Shown here: piece after piece, positions 33,236 through 43,635 of the stretch
Numbering within the stretch: position 1 is the first letter of the stretch
Layout of the letters: each line of letters starts with the position of its first letter
Origin: Heligmosomoides polygyrus polygyrus
Taxonomy: Eukaryota > Nematoda > Chromadorea > Rhabditida > Heligmosomidae
Direction of reading: 5' to 3'
NCBI GenBank assembly: GCA_947396885.1
Contig: OX377201.1
Location: 7,798,934 to 7,862,933, forward strand
Length of the DNA stretch: 64,000 bases
The notes under the pieces: model-generated
What the model was told of the DNA's origin: nothing
The model's input: the letters and a program-made list of their open reading frames with translations, nothing else
Database searches by the model: none
Position numbers and translations under genes: made by a program

Positions 33236-34440
33236 CGAAAAAAAAAATGGAAAAATAGGAAAAAACTGCACGGCAAGGAATAGAATACCTGACTACACAT
33301 GCAAAATACACAATAAAGTAGTATTTATTCTCGCATTTTGCTTACACTTGAGGCCTTTCCTGGTGAGGACACACACTGAAGACGCTTGTTCGACTTGTAG
33401 TGAATTAGTTTACAGTGGAGTTATTTTTATTAAAACAAAGAACAGAGTCAGCAGATCGACACAGTGTTGAAAGTCATAATTTTAACCCAATTTTAAACAG
33501 GATTTAACAAAATTTTATATAATATATGTAAACTATACATATTTTAAATTATAAAACGTAAAATATTCACCTTACCATAAAATATAAAATTACATTTTTA
33601 AACATTTTACGCTTTTACGCTTAATGACTTAAAGTTGTCAAAATTGAAATGAGTAATTTGCACGTTCAAAAACGTCACAGCACCTTTCTCTTCACCGATG
33701 AGCCACCTGGAAGCTATTATAAATAAATAAATAGATAAATAAATAAGTAAATAAATAGAAACGTTCGTTTGGACATAAGCGGCGAAACGAACAAATTTAA
33801 AGAAAGTGAAACTTATAATTTTATATTTTTCGCTTTCACTTTTTTTATTATTTGAATGAATTGTGGTATGCAAGAGCATTTCAGTCGAAACAATAGTGCT
33901 TATCAACCCTAGATAACTAATTCCAGCCGCAGCTACTGATAATAACTCCATCCTTCACATAGTAGAGAAATATCTTCCATTTCTGCAAAGCCCTTCAGCC
34001 TACCGAAATGGAGGGCCGAAAGGTTACTATGGAATCGCTCAGTAGCACAAGGCCACGCCTTCGAAGCATCGAATAATCAAAAAAGCAAAAACACCGCCTC
34101 CAAAGAGCGGGTCAAGTGTTCGATTCTTAGAATTTGTAGTATTTTTGTACTTTTCCGACGTTTGGAAGATATTGCTTTTGTGCGACTGTGCGCTTCTGCA
34201 GCAGACTGTCGCGGCCACTAACTCGGGAGGTTCAAAGTGTAAAATTGAGCATATTTTTCCACTATTTAAAAAGTAAAGATTCTCTTGTGGTATTTATTTT
34301 CTCGTTTAGACATATGTCTGCCAGACCCTTCCCTGATAAGCAAGATGATCTTACTTACCAGGGATTGATTGATCTTACCTACCAGGGAGGGGTGAGGCTC
34401 TTCCCTGGCAAGTAAGATCAAAACGCTATGCGGCTCGGTA
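33236..34440. other. AT-rich intronic DNA with (AAAT)n run
   Basis: (AAATAAAT)n at about 33719-33760. A duplicated TTACCAGGGA(T/G)(T/G)G phrase occurs near 34355-34390 with TCTTCCCTGGYAAG inverted partners (34323-34410). No exon recognised. Confidence 0.5.
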
Positions 34441-35162
34441 GAAGCTCAAGAACACAGGGTGAACAACAAGGACATAACGATAGCATCTGACAGAGGCACG
34501 AGATAAGGTGTTCTTCAGTCAGAAGACACAATTCACCTAGGTCATCTCCCGTGAAGTGGACACCGGGGAACTGGGCAGCCGAGACAGTCAAAACTAACAT
34601 CCTAATTACTCCACAACGAGAGATCTCCGCCACGAGATTGGGTCACGGCTGGTCATTTCGACGTCGACTGCCGCAGCTGACTCCTGACGACAATGGGCTG
34701 GCCGCCGATAAGACACCACCACCGTCACGGAGACCATTCGACACACCGAATGAACGTGCTCGATCACGGTGGCATCGAACGCGGAGGGAAAACGCGACTT
34801 TCGATGGTGTTGACGAGCGACGACGAGAAAGGAAAGGGAAGGAAGGCGTTGTCGCATGTGTAGAAGAGGGTGAGGTGCGGCGCCTCTGAGGCGCAGCACG
34901 GCGACACGCTTCTATTTGCCCATGGTGGACACCGGAACACGCACACTCCCCACAACAGTCCCTGACCTAATCACCGGCTGTATAGCCGGTCATGGGTAGG
35001 CGACGATCGGCGGCACGATCTGACCTGTGTGCGCTTTAGTAAAGCACTCGCCGCTGCTTCACCCGTGTCTGATCAGCTTCGAAGGGAGGCGAAGACAAAA
35101 GCCATGGATATCGGCGCGGGAAAAAGGGTAGGGGAGGATGAAGGAAGATGTTAACCGACTCC
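34441..35162. other. Unique CG-rich block
   Basis: A minus-strand ATG frame at about 34602 (MLVLTVSAAQFPGVHFTGDD) runs into a donor-like AG then GTGAAT near 34534, in phase 1. The plus strand has a 112-codon basic frame. Either could be chance. The block lacks repeats and may be regulatory. Confidence 0.3.
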
Positions 35163-35372
35163 TAACTTGGATGCGCCACGCATTTTACCTTTTTATGGGA
35201 TATCGTGGAGGCGAGATGACATGGAGAGCTTTGGCTGACCGTGGCAGATCTCTTTCTAGGAAGTGCAGAAGTCCTCCATCACAGGGAAGTCGAACCATGA
35301 ACCACCGCGTCTCAACACGCCGCTCCTCCACCCGTTGCGCCACCACTGCTCGACCGGCAGCGCAGTTTCCAG
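35163..35372 (-). mobile_element. SINE fragment plus a second tRNA-like SINE
   Basis: A fragment of the main family (35163-35222, GGATGCGCCACGCATTTTAC) is followed on the minus strand by a different tRNA-like module at about 35290-35372, with GTGGTGGCGCAACGGGTGG (A-box-like) and ATGGTTCGACTTCCC (B-box-like). Confidence 0.55.
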
Positions 35373-35674
35373 TTACTTGAGCTTGTCCTTTGTGATTCAT
35401 CGACACAGCTAAAGGGCAATGAAGCCATGCTGAAAATGGTCCACAACTCCGTTCACAGATAAGCACCGCAGAAAGCCGCATCCCGTGATATGCATCTCAT
35501 CTCAGAATCCCATGTTCACCTAGTATCCTTCCCTTATTAGAAGAGTGTCCAATTTGATTTGAACAGCGTCCGAAATGACTCGTAAAGTGTGCAGTTGATT
35601 TGAGAAGTGTCGAATTCGACGTGAAAATGGCATATATGAGCATTAGCCATCTAAGAACTGCGATCTAGCAACAG

Positions 35675-35962
35675 TTAAGTGCTGATGGATTTGTTCACCT
35701 TGACCAAAAGCTTCTTCGAATTCCACGCAAACATTCCCGCATGACTCAGCCGCGCACCAGTCGTAAACATTGAGTCACCTCTGATGGCACACCTTGAGTA
35801 GGCTGCATCACTAAATCGCCTCCAAACTCGGTCGAAGCGAGTCATGCTTAAGCTGCGCGACAAGCCTTTCAGTCGGCCTAGTCGGACTTCGACATTTCTG
35901 TGTAACACGAATGAAATCGATCCGTAATGAACGAAGTCTAGGGTTTGCGTTTGCGGGAACAC
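35675..35962 (-). CDS. Hypothetical open frame with phase-0 donor
   Basis: This 95-codon frame lies in repeat-free sequence. It includes FVHYGSISFVLHRNVEVRLG and MTRFDRVWRRFSDAAYSRC, and near the end LLVK, where AAG is followed by the donor-like GTGAAC. The end phase (0) would match the scaffold gene, and so does the strand. I do not recognise it and see no strong acceptor. It may be a fragment of an old coding sequence. Confidence 0.2.
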   Translation of the reverse strand: MFPQTQTLDFVHYGSISFVLHRNVEVRLGRLKGLSRSLSMTRFDRVWRRFSDAAYSRCAIRGDSMFTTGARLSHAGMFAWNSKKLLVKVNKSIST

Positions 35963-35988
35963 TGGAATTCCCTAGCTTATTTTGCTAC

Positions 35989-36198
35989 ATGTCGCGAAAA
36001 TGAGCAGCATTGGGAGGTGGGAGCGCGCAAGCATGTGAAGTCTATCGAATGGGTGTGACATTCAGAGATGGGATGTACGATTGGTATCCCAATTAGCTGG
36101 GGTATGTTTGGTTGGTATTCTGCTTGGTTCATGTCGCGAAGGTGGGCAGCATTAGGAGAGCCCATCTCTTAATGCTGCCCATGTTCGCGACATGAACC
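35989..36198. mobile_element. Palindromic MITE, family G (CATGTCGCGAA ends)
   Basis: Ends CATGTCGCGAAAATGAGCAG and CTGCCCATGTTCGCGACATG. An extra internal copy of the end (CATGTCGCGAAGGTGGGCAG) lies at about 36131. Confidence 0.8.
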
Positions 36199-36356
36199 CT
36201 TATTTTTACTCCATAAACGTTCAATTTCTAAAAGAATCACACTCTTCGGGGTCTTTTTATAGTTTCGAGACGGGAGCGACTTGTCGCTCGAACAAAACAT
36301 GTACATACATTTTTTCTGGGCAATTGTTTGGTATTATTCGATCCGTATACTTTGCG

Positions 36357-36643
36357 CGCGCTTGTAGCGCAGTCGGAGGAGGCGCCGACTGCCGCCTGCA
36401 CCCGATACCAGGTTCCTGGTTCGGATTTCCCATCCAGGCCAACCAAGCCTTCCATCCCTCCGGGGTTGGTGAATTGGTACCAGATTAGTCTGGGAAGGAT
36501 AAAGCACTGACCTGTTCATCGGCTGGCCACCGCAAGTCACTGCAGTGCCAAATACGCATTCAAAATCGCCTTCACGACATCTCGTAGAAGTAGAATGCGT
36601 GGCATATCCCAAACGGGATTGAGTAACGCCGTCCTTTATCTTT
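36357..36643 (+). mobile_element. SINE-like element, full length
   Basis: Head GCGCGCTTGTAGCGCAGTCG, 3' end AACGCCGTCCTTTATC. Confidence 0.9.
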
Positions 36644-36851
36644 TTTGTACTTTGCGCGAGCTACTCAATCTCAGCCGCTGCTCCCGTCGCGGACTATAAA
36701 CAGGCCCTCATCCTTCCAATTGTCCCGATGAAGTATGAACACTATAGCGGCCTAACTATAGCGCTTAGGTGGACCAATATCTTCACCAAACCGTTTGGTG
36801 ATCAAAATTTACCATTTAATGTAACTGCCCAAAAAATGAAAAAAGGTCCTA

Positions 36852-37013
36852 GTTGCGAATGTGGGCAGCATGTGAGGGTGTGAACGCGCAAGCGAATCAG
36901 TCCGCATCGAATGACCATACTAGTCAGAGAGGGAGCGTGTCGCTGGTATTATGATTGGTTACAATCAGCTGATCGGCTTCGACCTCTTAATGCTGCCCAC
37001 ATTCGCGACATGG
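36852..37013. mobile_element. Palindromic MITE, family G
   Basis: Ends TTGCGAATGTGGGCAGCATG and GCTGCCCACATTCGCGACAT. The interior has CAAGCGAATCAGTCCGCATC. Confidence 0.85.
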
Positions 37014-37345
37014 ACCGAAAAACAGAAGGAAAAAAGAAAAGCGATTAAATCTGAGCTTTCCAGTCTTCTGGATACCTTGTACAACGCAACGATGGATTTT
37101 GGAAACTGGAGGCCTGACAAAAGCATCAATCAAAGCATTTTTTCCAACGGTCAGCCTAGGCTCAGGGTGGCTTAAATTGAACTTGGCACCGCGCAAAACA
37201 AACAGCTTTTAAGTCGAAAGCAGGCCGAGCTACACAGGTAACTAAATTTGCAAAGAACGGTGTTTGACTTAAATCATTTTCTTTGAGCCTCAAGTGGCTG
37301 GTAACGAGGTTCTAAAGGGCGCCAGAGGTTTGATCGCAATAATGT

Positions 37346-37523
37346 TTTGTTGCGATGAAAACTCTGGCGCCAGGCGGGACTCGAACCCACACCTCCTGCT
37401 GACCCAGTGGGATCGCTCTACGCCATAACACCACCGGCACTGTTTGATCGAACGCCATATCGAAACAGTAGGAGGTGCGGGTTCGAGTCCCGCCTGGCGC
37501 CAGGCTTTTATCGCAACAAAAGA
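37346..37523. repeat. Inverted repeat built on tRNA-like T arms
   Basis: The left arm 37346-37400 and right arm 37466-37523 are inverted copies of GGTTCGAGTCCCGCCTGGCG plus the adjoining TTTATCGCAACAAAA-type flank. The minus strand of the left part also has ATGGCGTAGAGCG, an A-box-like word. Acceptor-stem pairing is poor, so this is not a functional tRNA gene. A third GGCGCC-flanked hairpin (37320-37372) adjoins it. Confidence 0.8.
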
Positions 37524-37556
37524 TAGGTGTTTTGACAATTGCTATGTTCCAAAAGG

Positions 37557-37857
37557 GTGCGCGTAGCAATTAGCACAGTCTGAAGTGGCACCAGTTGTCG
37601 CATGCATCCACAAATTGATGCTCTTAGTTCGGATTTCCCGCCCAGGCTAACCAAGCCTTCCATCCCTCCGGGGTCGGTGAATTGGTATCGGACTTGTCTG
37701 GGAAGGATAAAGCGCTGACTTACCCACTGGTCGACCACCTCAAGTGATAGAATATAGGCCAAACATACATTCAAATCGTTTTCATGGTGCATCACAGAAA
37801 TAGAATGCATGGCGTATCCCAGCAATTATCGATAAACGTCGTCCTTTATCTTTTATC
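37557..37857 (+). mobile_element. SINE-like element, old copy
   Basis: The head is diverged (GTGCGCGTAGCAATTAGCAC) and the middle mutated, but the body CCCGCCCAGGCTAACCAAGC and the end GTCGTCCTTTATC are clear. Confidence 0.8.
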
Positions 37858-38264
37858 TGCGCTTTCTCGATCGGAAAAACGTGTAGGTAGTCAAAGGCTC
37901 GAACGGAAAATAGGTCAAATATGCCAAAACGTCAAACGCACGGGAAACGAAGATAGTGTGAGACCTAAAGAGCCTTCTTTTAAGGGTCATCTAGGACAGA
38001 AAAAGGCAGCAAACACCTATACGCCAATAGAATGCTATGCTAGAGAATAGAAGCCCCCCTCCATATAGCTGTAGAGGACCTATAAGCATTACTGCTTAAG
38101 CACGTGCTTAAGATGAGACCTACCGAAAGGGCAACTATAACGAGATTCCATGTTTACCTACCTACGCCACTGAACGAAGCATGGAAGCTTCGTTTAAAGA
38201 AAATTTAGACGCGGGATGCATCAACCATTAAACCCACAAGTATGCAGGGTACAAGCGGTGGAGA

Positions 38265-38568
38265 TAAAAGGATAAAGGATAAACGACGGCCCTTTCAATC
38301 CCTTTTGGGATGCGCCACGCATTCTAGTTCTACGGGATGTCGTGGAGGCTACATGAATGCGTATTTGGAGATAAAATGACCTGCGGTGGCCAGCCGATGA
38401 ACAAGTCAGCGCTTTATCCTTCCCAGACACGTCTGGTACTAATTCACCGACCCCGGAAGGATGGAAGGCTTGGTTGGTCTGGGCGCGAAATCCGAATCAG
38501 GAACCTGGAATCGGGTGCACGAGACAGTCGGCGCCTCCTCCGGGTGCGCTACATGCGCCCTGGAGATA
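38265..38568 (-). mobile_element. SINE-like element, full length
   Basis: Inverse copy with the tail AAAAGGATAAAGGATAAACG and head end GCGCTACATGCGCCC. Confidence 0.9.
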
Positions 38569-38919
38569 TCCACAATGAAGTATTCATATCTACTCCTTAT
38601 ACCCCGCATACCCGCGGGTTTCATTGTTGATGAATCCTGCGCCAGAATTAAGCCCAAGGGGATCCTCATTATAAAACGAAACGACAAAAGATGGCTCAAA
38701 GCTGCTCGGGGGGGGGGGGGGCGGTCACCTTGTACTGAGTGGTTATCCGCCTTGGTAGGAATGTTCGTGAATGCCAAATTACTTCAGAAATTGCCTACCT
38801 CAGTTCACCACTGGGGTAGAACACACCAGTGCTGTGTAAAATTTTTAATTTTGTGAGATACAGAATGGACTATAGGGCTGAATTTCTCGGTGACCTCCCC
38901 TCGACCGCTTAGCGTCTAA

Positions 38920-39058
38920 GGCCCCGTTTATACTTCGTCGCTGAGCGACGCGATCCCACGTACTGTGACCATATTGATTGGGCGACGCGATCGATCAATT
39001 TGGCCACAAAGCGTCGCGTGGCGTCGCGTCGCTCGGCGTCGAAGTATAAACGGGGCCT
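38920..39058. mobile_element. Palindromic MITE, family A
   Basis: Well-preserved ends GGCCCCGTTTATACTTCG and CGAAGTATAAACGGGGCC, flanked by TAA on both sides. A SINE fragment begins directly at its right edge. Confidence 0.9.
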
Positions 39059-39265
39059 AAAGGATAAAGGACGGTGCTAAGCAATCGCTTTTGGGATACG
39101 TCACTTATTCTACTTCTACGGGATGTCGTGGAGGCAATATGATTGCGTGTTCGGTTTATTTACCCGAGTTTGAGTTTTCAAGCTCCAGAATGGTGCAAAT
39201 CAAAAAAGCCATTGTATGGCCAAATACGCCTTCAAATCGCCTCCGCGTCATCCAGAAGAAGTAGT
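39059..39265. mobile_element. SINE-like fragments around an insertion
   Basis: An inverse 3' fragment (39059-39152) ends where a TTTACCCGAGTTTGAG sequence begins. A plus-strand fragment (39211-39265, TGGCCAAATACGCCTTCAAA) follows. Confidence 0.7.
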
Positions 39266-39386
39266 CAAGCAAAAAATCAGCACCAACTACCTTCCATTTT
39301 CACAAATTGAGTCCGAGACGGCCAAGAAATGCATAACGTCAGAAGCACGGTCTCAAGAAAGCAACGCATCCATCTGATAAATGGTG

Positions 39387-39665
39387 AATGATAAAGGACG
39401 GCGTTGCTCTATACCTCTCAGGATGCGCCATGCATTCTACTTCTTCGGGATGTAGTGAAGGCTACTTCAAGGCGTATTTGGCTATACAATGGCTTGTGGA
39501 GGCCAGCCGATGAACTAGCAGCGCTTCATCGCTCCCGGACAAGTCCGGTCCACGACCACGGAGGGATAGAAGGCTTGGCTGGCCAGGACGAGAAATCCGA
39601 ACCAGGAGCCTGGTATCGGGTGCACGCGGAAGCCGGCACATCCTCCGACTGCGCTACACGCGCCC
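39387..39665 (-). mobile_element. SINE-like element, diverged
   Basis: Inverse copy from AAAGGACGGCGTTGCTC to CTGCGCTACACGCGCCCC, with a deletion around 39545. Confidence 0.85.
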
Positions 39666-39699
39666 CAATCCACCTGATATACTAATAATCCTAAACTTT

Positions 39700-40189
39700 C
39701 CCGTCAGCACGCTCTTTCCTGTCACGCCATGTCATCACGCGTTACACCTGACCAGGCGAATGCGCGTCAGCTCCTTGACTGAGGCGATAGGCAGAGTTGT
39801 TCGCATTTGCTTCAGGTTTCATTCTGTCGTGTTTTTCACCATTCCCCTTCAACTAGGAATGCTGCTTTGGGCACCCATTCGAGGAATTATCAAAACTAGA
39901 GGACATGCGGTTAGCACGGTTGCAAACCGATAAACGAAGAATCTTCAAGCTCTTATATTACTACTATAACATTAAATACAACGTAATAAGGATCTTAGCC
40001 AAAAGGTAACAATAACAATAACAATAACAAAAATAAATAAATAATAAATGAAAATAACTCATTATAAAATGTCTTAACAATAATAATAATAGCTCCTTAA
40101 ACTTAATTTAGCGTGTTGTTGTTACTACCTTAACGCATTTGATTACGATCCATACCTTGTAATAAATAAATAAATAAACATTACGATAA
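39700..40189. other. AT-rich intronic DNA with AATAAC/AATA runs
   Basis: ACAATAACAATAACAATAAC at 40006-40030 and AATAAATA runs. No gene. Confidence 0.6.
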
Positions 40190-41087
40190 ATACACCATTC
40201 TCACGTCGAATTGGACTTTTCATTTCCACGTCAAATTGTACACACTTCTAAGCTAGCCTAAGACTTTTGAAATCAAAAAGAACTCTTCTGAATCAAAATG
40301 AACTTCTTCTATATTAAACTAGAGATTCTCCAAAAATGTTAGAATAATATCTTTTTTTGTTCAACGAAAATTTTAGTATAACTTTCTTTGAAGTTTTAAT
40401 CTACTTCCCAATAAGAAAACACAGTTTGAAATTTTATAAAAATGTCTTTTTCTTTTGAGAAAAGACAATGAATTAAAATTTGCTTCGAAGAGCAGGAAGG
40501 CGGTCATTTTACGTTGCCAAAACACAGATTGCGCCGCGCCTTGGCGATTTTCATTCGATTGATAGCAACATTTCTGTCTGCGTGCAGTTCCACACCTGCA
40601 AGCGGTGCAACATAAACAATTGTGAAAAAAACACACATATCCTAACTTTCTTGCTGCATGTAAAGCAGTATTTACGCTCTCAATCAAATAAACGTTGCGC
40701 TGTACTTTTTGAGTGCACGACGCGATCTAGTCTTTTGATGCAGGGCATGATTGCTGTCTTGCTGCGCCTTAACACAAAATTTAACTGATTATTTTTTCTC
40801 AAAAAATAAAATTTTTATAAAATTATTTCACTTATTCGGCAGCTAAAGTGCAAAAAAAATCAAAAAAACGTTATTCTAAGTTTTCCTTGAACAAAAAGAA
40901 AATATTTTAACAATTTTGAAGTCTGTAGTTTAACCTTAAAGAAATGGCAAGACGTTGAATTTGATTTCAAAGTTCAGAGGCCAGCTTAGAAAACTGTCCA
41001 ATTTGACGTGAAAAATGTCCAATTTGACGTGAAAAGTGTCCAGTTTGTTTTGAAAAGCGTCCAATTCGACGTGAAAATGGTATCAAT
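40190..41087. repeat. AT-rich foldback family E
   Basis: Starts ACACCATTCTCACGTCGAAT and ends with three consecutive CCAATTTGACGTGAAAA-type words up to AATGGTATC. Confidence 0.8.
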
Positions 41088-41205
41088 AAAGTGAATAAAT
41101 AAACGACCAAGAACAACATTAAACATGCCTTGCTTTTTCTCTATCTCTATCACACGTTTTCTTCTACCATGATTTTTATAAAAACATCAAGTGGACACTA
41201 TATAT

Positions 41206-41346
41206 ACATTGGATCCGATCGAAAATCTTCGGATGATTGGATGATTCGGATAACGGCGATTTTGCGAACCCCAGATTCTTGGATGATTCGGATCGTGTTA
41301 TCCGAATTGGGTATCCGAAAATGATTCATTTGGATCCAATGTATAG
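41206..41346. mobile_element. Palindromic MITE with ATTGGATCC ends
   Basis: Ends ACATTGGATCCGATCGAAAA and CATTTGGATCCAATGTAT, with inner TTCGGATAAC and GTTATCCGAA. Related TTCGGATAA-type fragments lie near 4190-4260 and 26575-26720. Confidence 0.8.
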
Positions 41347-41748
41347 TAGACACCCCATGCTCTCTAGATGACCAAGACTCTTTCCATATTCAAGCCACCC
41401 ATTCCCATTCCGTAACCATTCCACAGCCAGAAGCGGCGGAATACCCAACATCAGCGGATAATATCACAACCGCTATTCAACGCAGGCAGACAGGCACCTG
41501 CGTCATGCTGCTGCTGCTGCTGTCTCACTGTGTGCACACAAAAGGCCGCTGAAGCCAAGGAGGAATTCTGATTGTTTCCCCTCCATCGATCAGTTGTTGC
41601 TGAGTCGTCGCTCAACACGGTACAAGCCCTTAACCCAAGAAGGCGAAACTTCACGGTTTCCCCTCAAACGAGTAGATTTGTCATAATTAAAGCAATTTTT
41701 GTTTAAAAGGGCCGAATCCCAGTAACTCACTCAACAAGACTACCAGCT
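41347..41748. other. Unique segment with (CTG)n
   Basis: A (CTG)5-like run at 41507-41522 gives a short polyglutamine on the minus strand within a 67-codon frame starting at 41654. A donor-like GCAG then GTGCCT follows. It could be a first exon but is weakly supported. Confidence 0.3.
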
Positions 41749-42053
41749 GGGGCCGGATTCATCGACGACTTACAGCAATTTAACAGAGAAAATTACAGCC
41801 GAAATCCCTGATAGCGGGCTTAGCCCTAGTTTATACTTGCGTTGTCACGCGGCGCGGGACCATGATCGCCATAGATATCGATTTTCGCGCCGCCCGGTCA
41901 ATATCTATCCCGACCGCGGTGCCGCGCCGCGCAGCGGCACAAGTATAAACTGGGGCTTATCAGGCGATATGGTGAGCGATAAGCGACGTTATCTATGTTT
42001 TCCGCTGTGAGCTCTTTGTTAAATCCATGCAGGTCGTTGATGAATCCGACTCC
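41749..42053. mobile_element. Family C MITE carrying a nested family B MITE
   Basis: The outer ends are GGGGCCGGATTCATCGACGA and TCGTTGATGAATCCGAC. At 41823-41957 a full family B MITE sits between GCTTA and CTTATCAGG, interrupting family C. Family B was therefore active after this family C copy settled. Confidence 0.88.
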
Positions 42054-42231
42054 TGGATGTTCCACCTGATTATCCAGCAATGTAAGCGGTTCCCATTGTA
42101 GGTCAACTGCAACCATTTCGGTAAACTCGTCCGTCCGGTAGGTGGGACCAACCCAAGACGAAGCGATCTGTAGTCTAGTCCTTCCCTTGCACCACAACTC
42201 TTGGCCGTTTCGTAACTAACAAGGGAGTATA

Positions 42232-42374
42232 CCTGCGATCAGATTCACCAATCGTCGCCGCCCTCTAAACGTGAAAATACCGCCAAAACCTGATGCTAAT
42301 GAATGTCATATCAGATGGTTTGGCGGTATTTTCATCGTTAGAGGGCGGTAAGCGGTTGACGAATCTGATCCCAG
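42232..42374. mobile_element. Family C-related MITE
   Basis: Ends CCTGCGATCAGATTCACCAA and GACGAATCTGATCCCAGG. The arms GAAAATACCGCCAAAACC and GGCGGTATTTTC form the palindrome. Confidence 0.75.
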
Positions 42375-42394
42375 GTCGCAGTGGCACTTGGAAA

Positions 42395-43110
42395 TGGAAA
42401 GCACACATTCTCAGGTCGAATTGTAGACTTTTCAAATCAAACTGGACACTCTTCTAAGCTATTCTCAGACTTTTGGAATTAAAGCGAACTCTCTACTCTC
42501 CAAATCGAGATGACCTACAGGCAGGTTAAACTACAGATTCAATAAGATGGTTAGAATAATCCTTTACTCAAGGAAAACTTCTCAAGGAAGGAAGAAACTT
42601 TCTTTGAAGTTTTTCTTTAGTTCACCTGCCCCAATAGTTGTAACAATTTTATAAAATTTTCTCGTTGAATAAAAAAATAATGCATTAAAATGTGTCCTGG
42701 GGTCGGATTCATCAACGGCTTACATAACATTAACAAAGAATTCACAGCGCAAAACTCACGATCAGATAACGAGGCTTATCGCTCATCATATCGCATGATA
42801 AACCACGCTATCAGGGATTTCGGATTAATTTTCTCCTTTAAATTGCTGTAAGTCATGGATGAATCCGGCCCTTGAAGCACAGCAAAGAAGCAAGCACATT
42901 GCGCATTAAAAGATCAGATCGCGCCATGCACTGAAAGAGTTCGTGACAATTTTTATTTGATTAGTCTCTTTTTGCAATCTCTTTTTTGGCATTAAGAAAT
43001 GACCGCCTTTCTGCCCTCCAAAACAAGTTTTAAACCATTATTTTTCTTCAAAAAATAAAAGTTTTATAAAATTTCGAACAACGTATTCACGTAATGGATA
43101 TGTGAATTAA
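42395..43110. repeat. AT-rich foldback family E with nested family C MITE
   Basis: Starts CACACATTCTCAGGTCGAAT. The right part ends in TTATAAAATTTCGAACAACG. The expected right terminus is not seen before the old SINE. Confidence 0.75.
42699..42872. mobile_element. Family C MITE nested in AT-rich foldback
   Basis: Ends GGGGTCGGATTCATCAACGG and ATGAATCCGGCCC. It splits the foldback sequence ATTAAAATKTGTCCT / GAAGCACAGCAAAGAAGC that is continuous in other copies. Confidence 0.85.
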
Positions 43111-43189
43111 AACTTCAAATAAAAATATTTTCAAAATATTTAAAAAATAATTTAGAAAAAGAAAAATATAATAGAAGAATATTCAGATC

Positions 43190-43380
43190 CATATGTGCCC
43201 TACAGAATGACCTGCCGCTGCTAACCAAGCGATAAATAAATGTTCCATCTCTTTCAGACAGGTCTGGTACTAAATCACCGACCACTAAGGGATAAAATGT
43301 TTGATTGGCTGGGCGTAGCCGAAACCAAGAGCCCACTTGGTGCATACGGTAACCTGCTCCGACTCCGCTACATGGGCCTT
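43190..43380 (-). mobile_element. SINE-like element, strongly diverged
   Basis: An old inverse copy recognised by CAGACAGGTCTGGTACTAAA and CTCCGACTCCGCTACATGGG. A family D end starts directly after it, then the gap. Confidence 0.6.
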
Positions 43381-43435
43381 GGATCGATCCTAATCGGAGG
43401 GGAGGGGGCATCGGTAGCAAAACGAAATACGCGTA

Positions 43436-43635
43436 NNNNNNNNNNNNNNNNNNNNNNNNNNNNNNNNNNNNNNNNNNNNNNNNNNNNNNNNNNNNNNNNN
43501 NNNNNNNNNNNNNNNNNNNNNNNNNNNNNNNNNNNNNNNNNNNNNNNNNNNNNNNNNNNNNNNNNNNNNNNNNNNNNNNNNNNNNNNNNNNNNNNNNNNN
43601 NNNNNNNNNNNNNNNNNNNNNNNNNNNNNNNNNNN
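43436..43635. other. Assembly gap of 200 N
   Basis: Exactly 200 N, so probably a placeholder length. Frames drawn across it are meaningless. Confidence 1.

Noticed and set aside
37346..37523. Two apparent tRNA genes in inverted orientation
   Set aside because: The T arms are good but the acceptor stems do not pair and the 5' halves are incomplete. They are relics in an inverted repeat.
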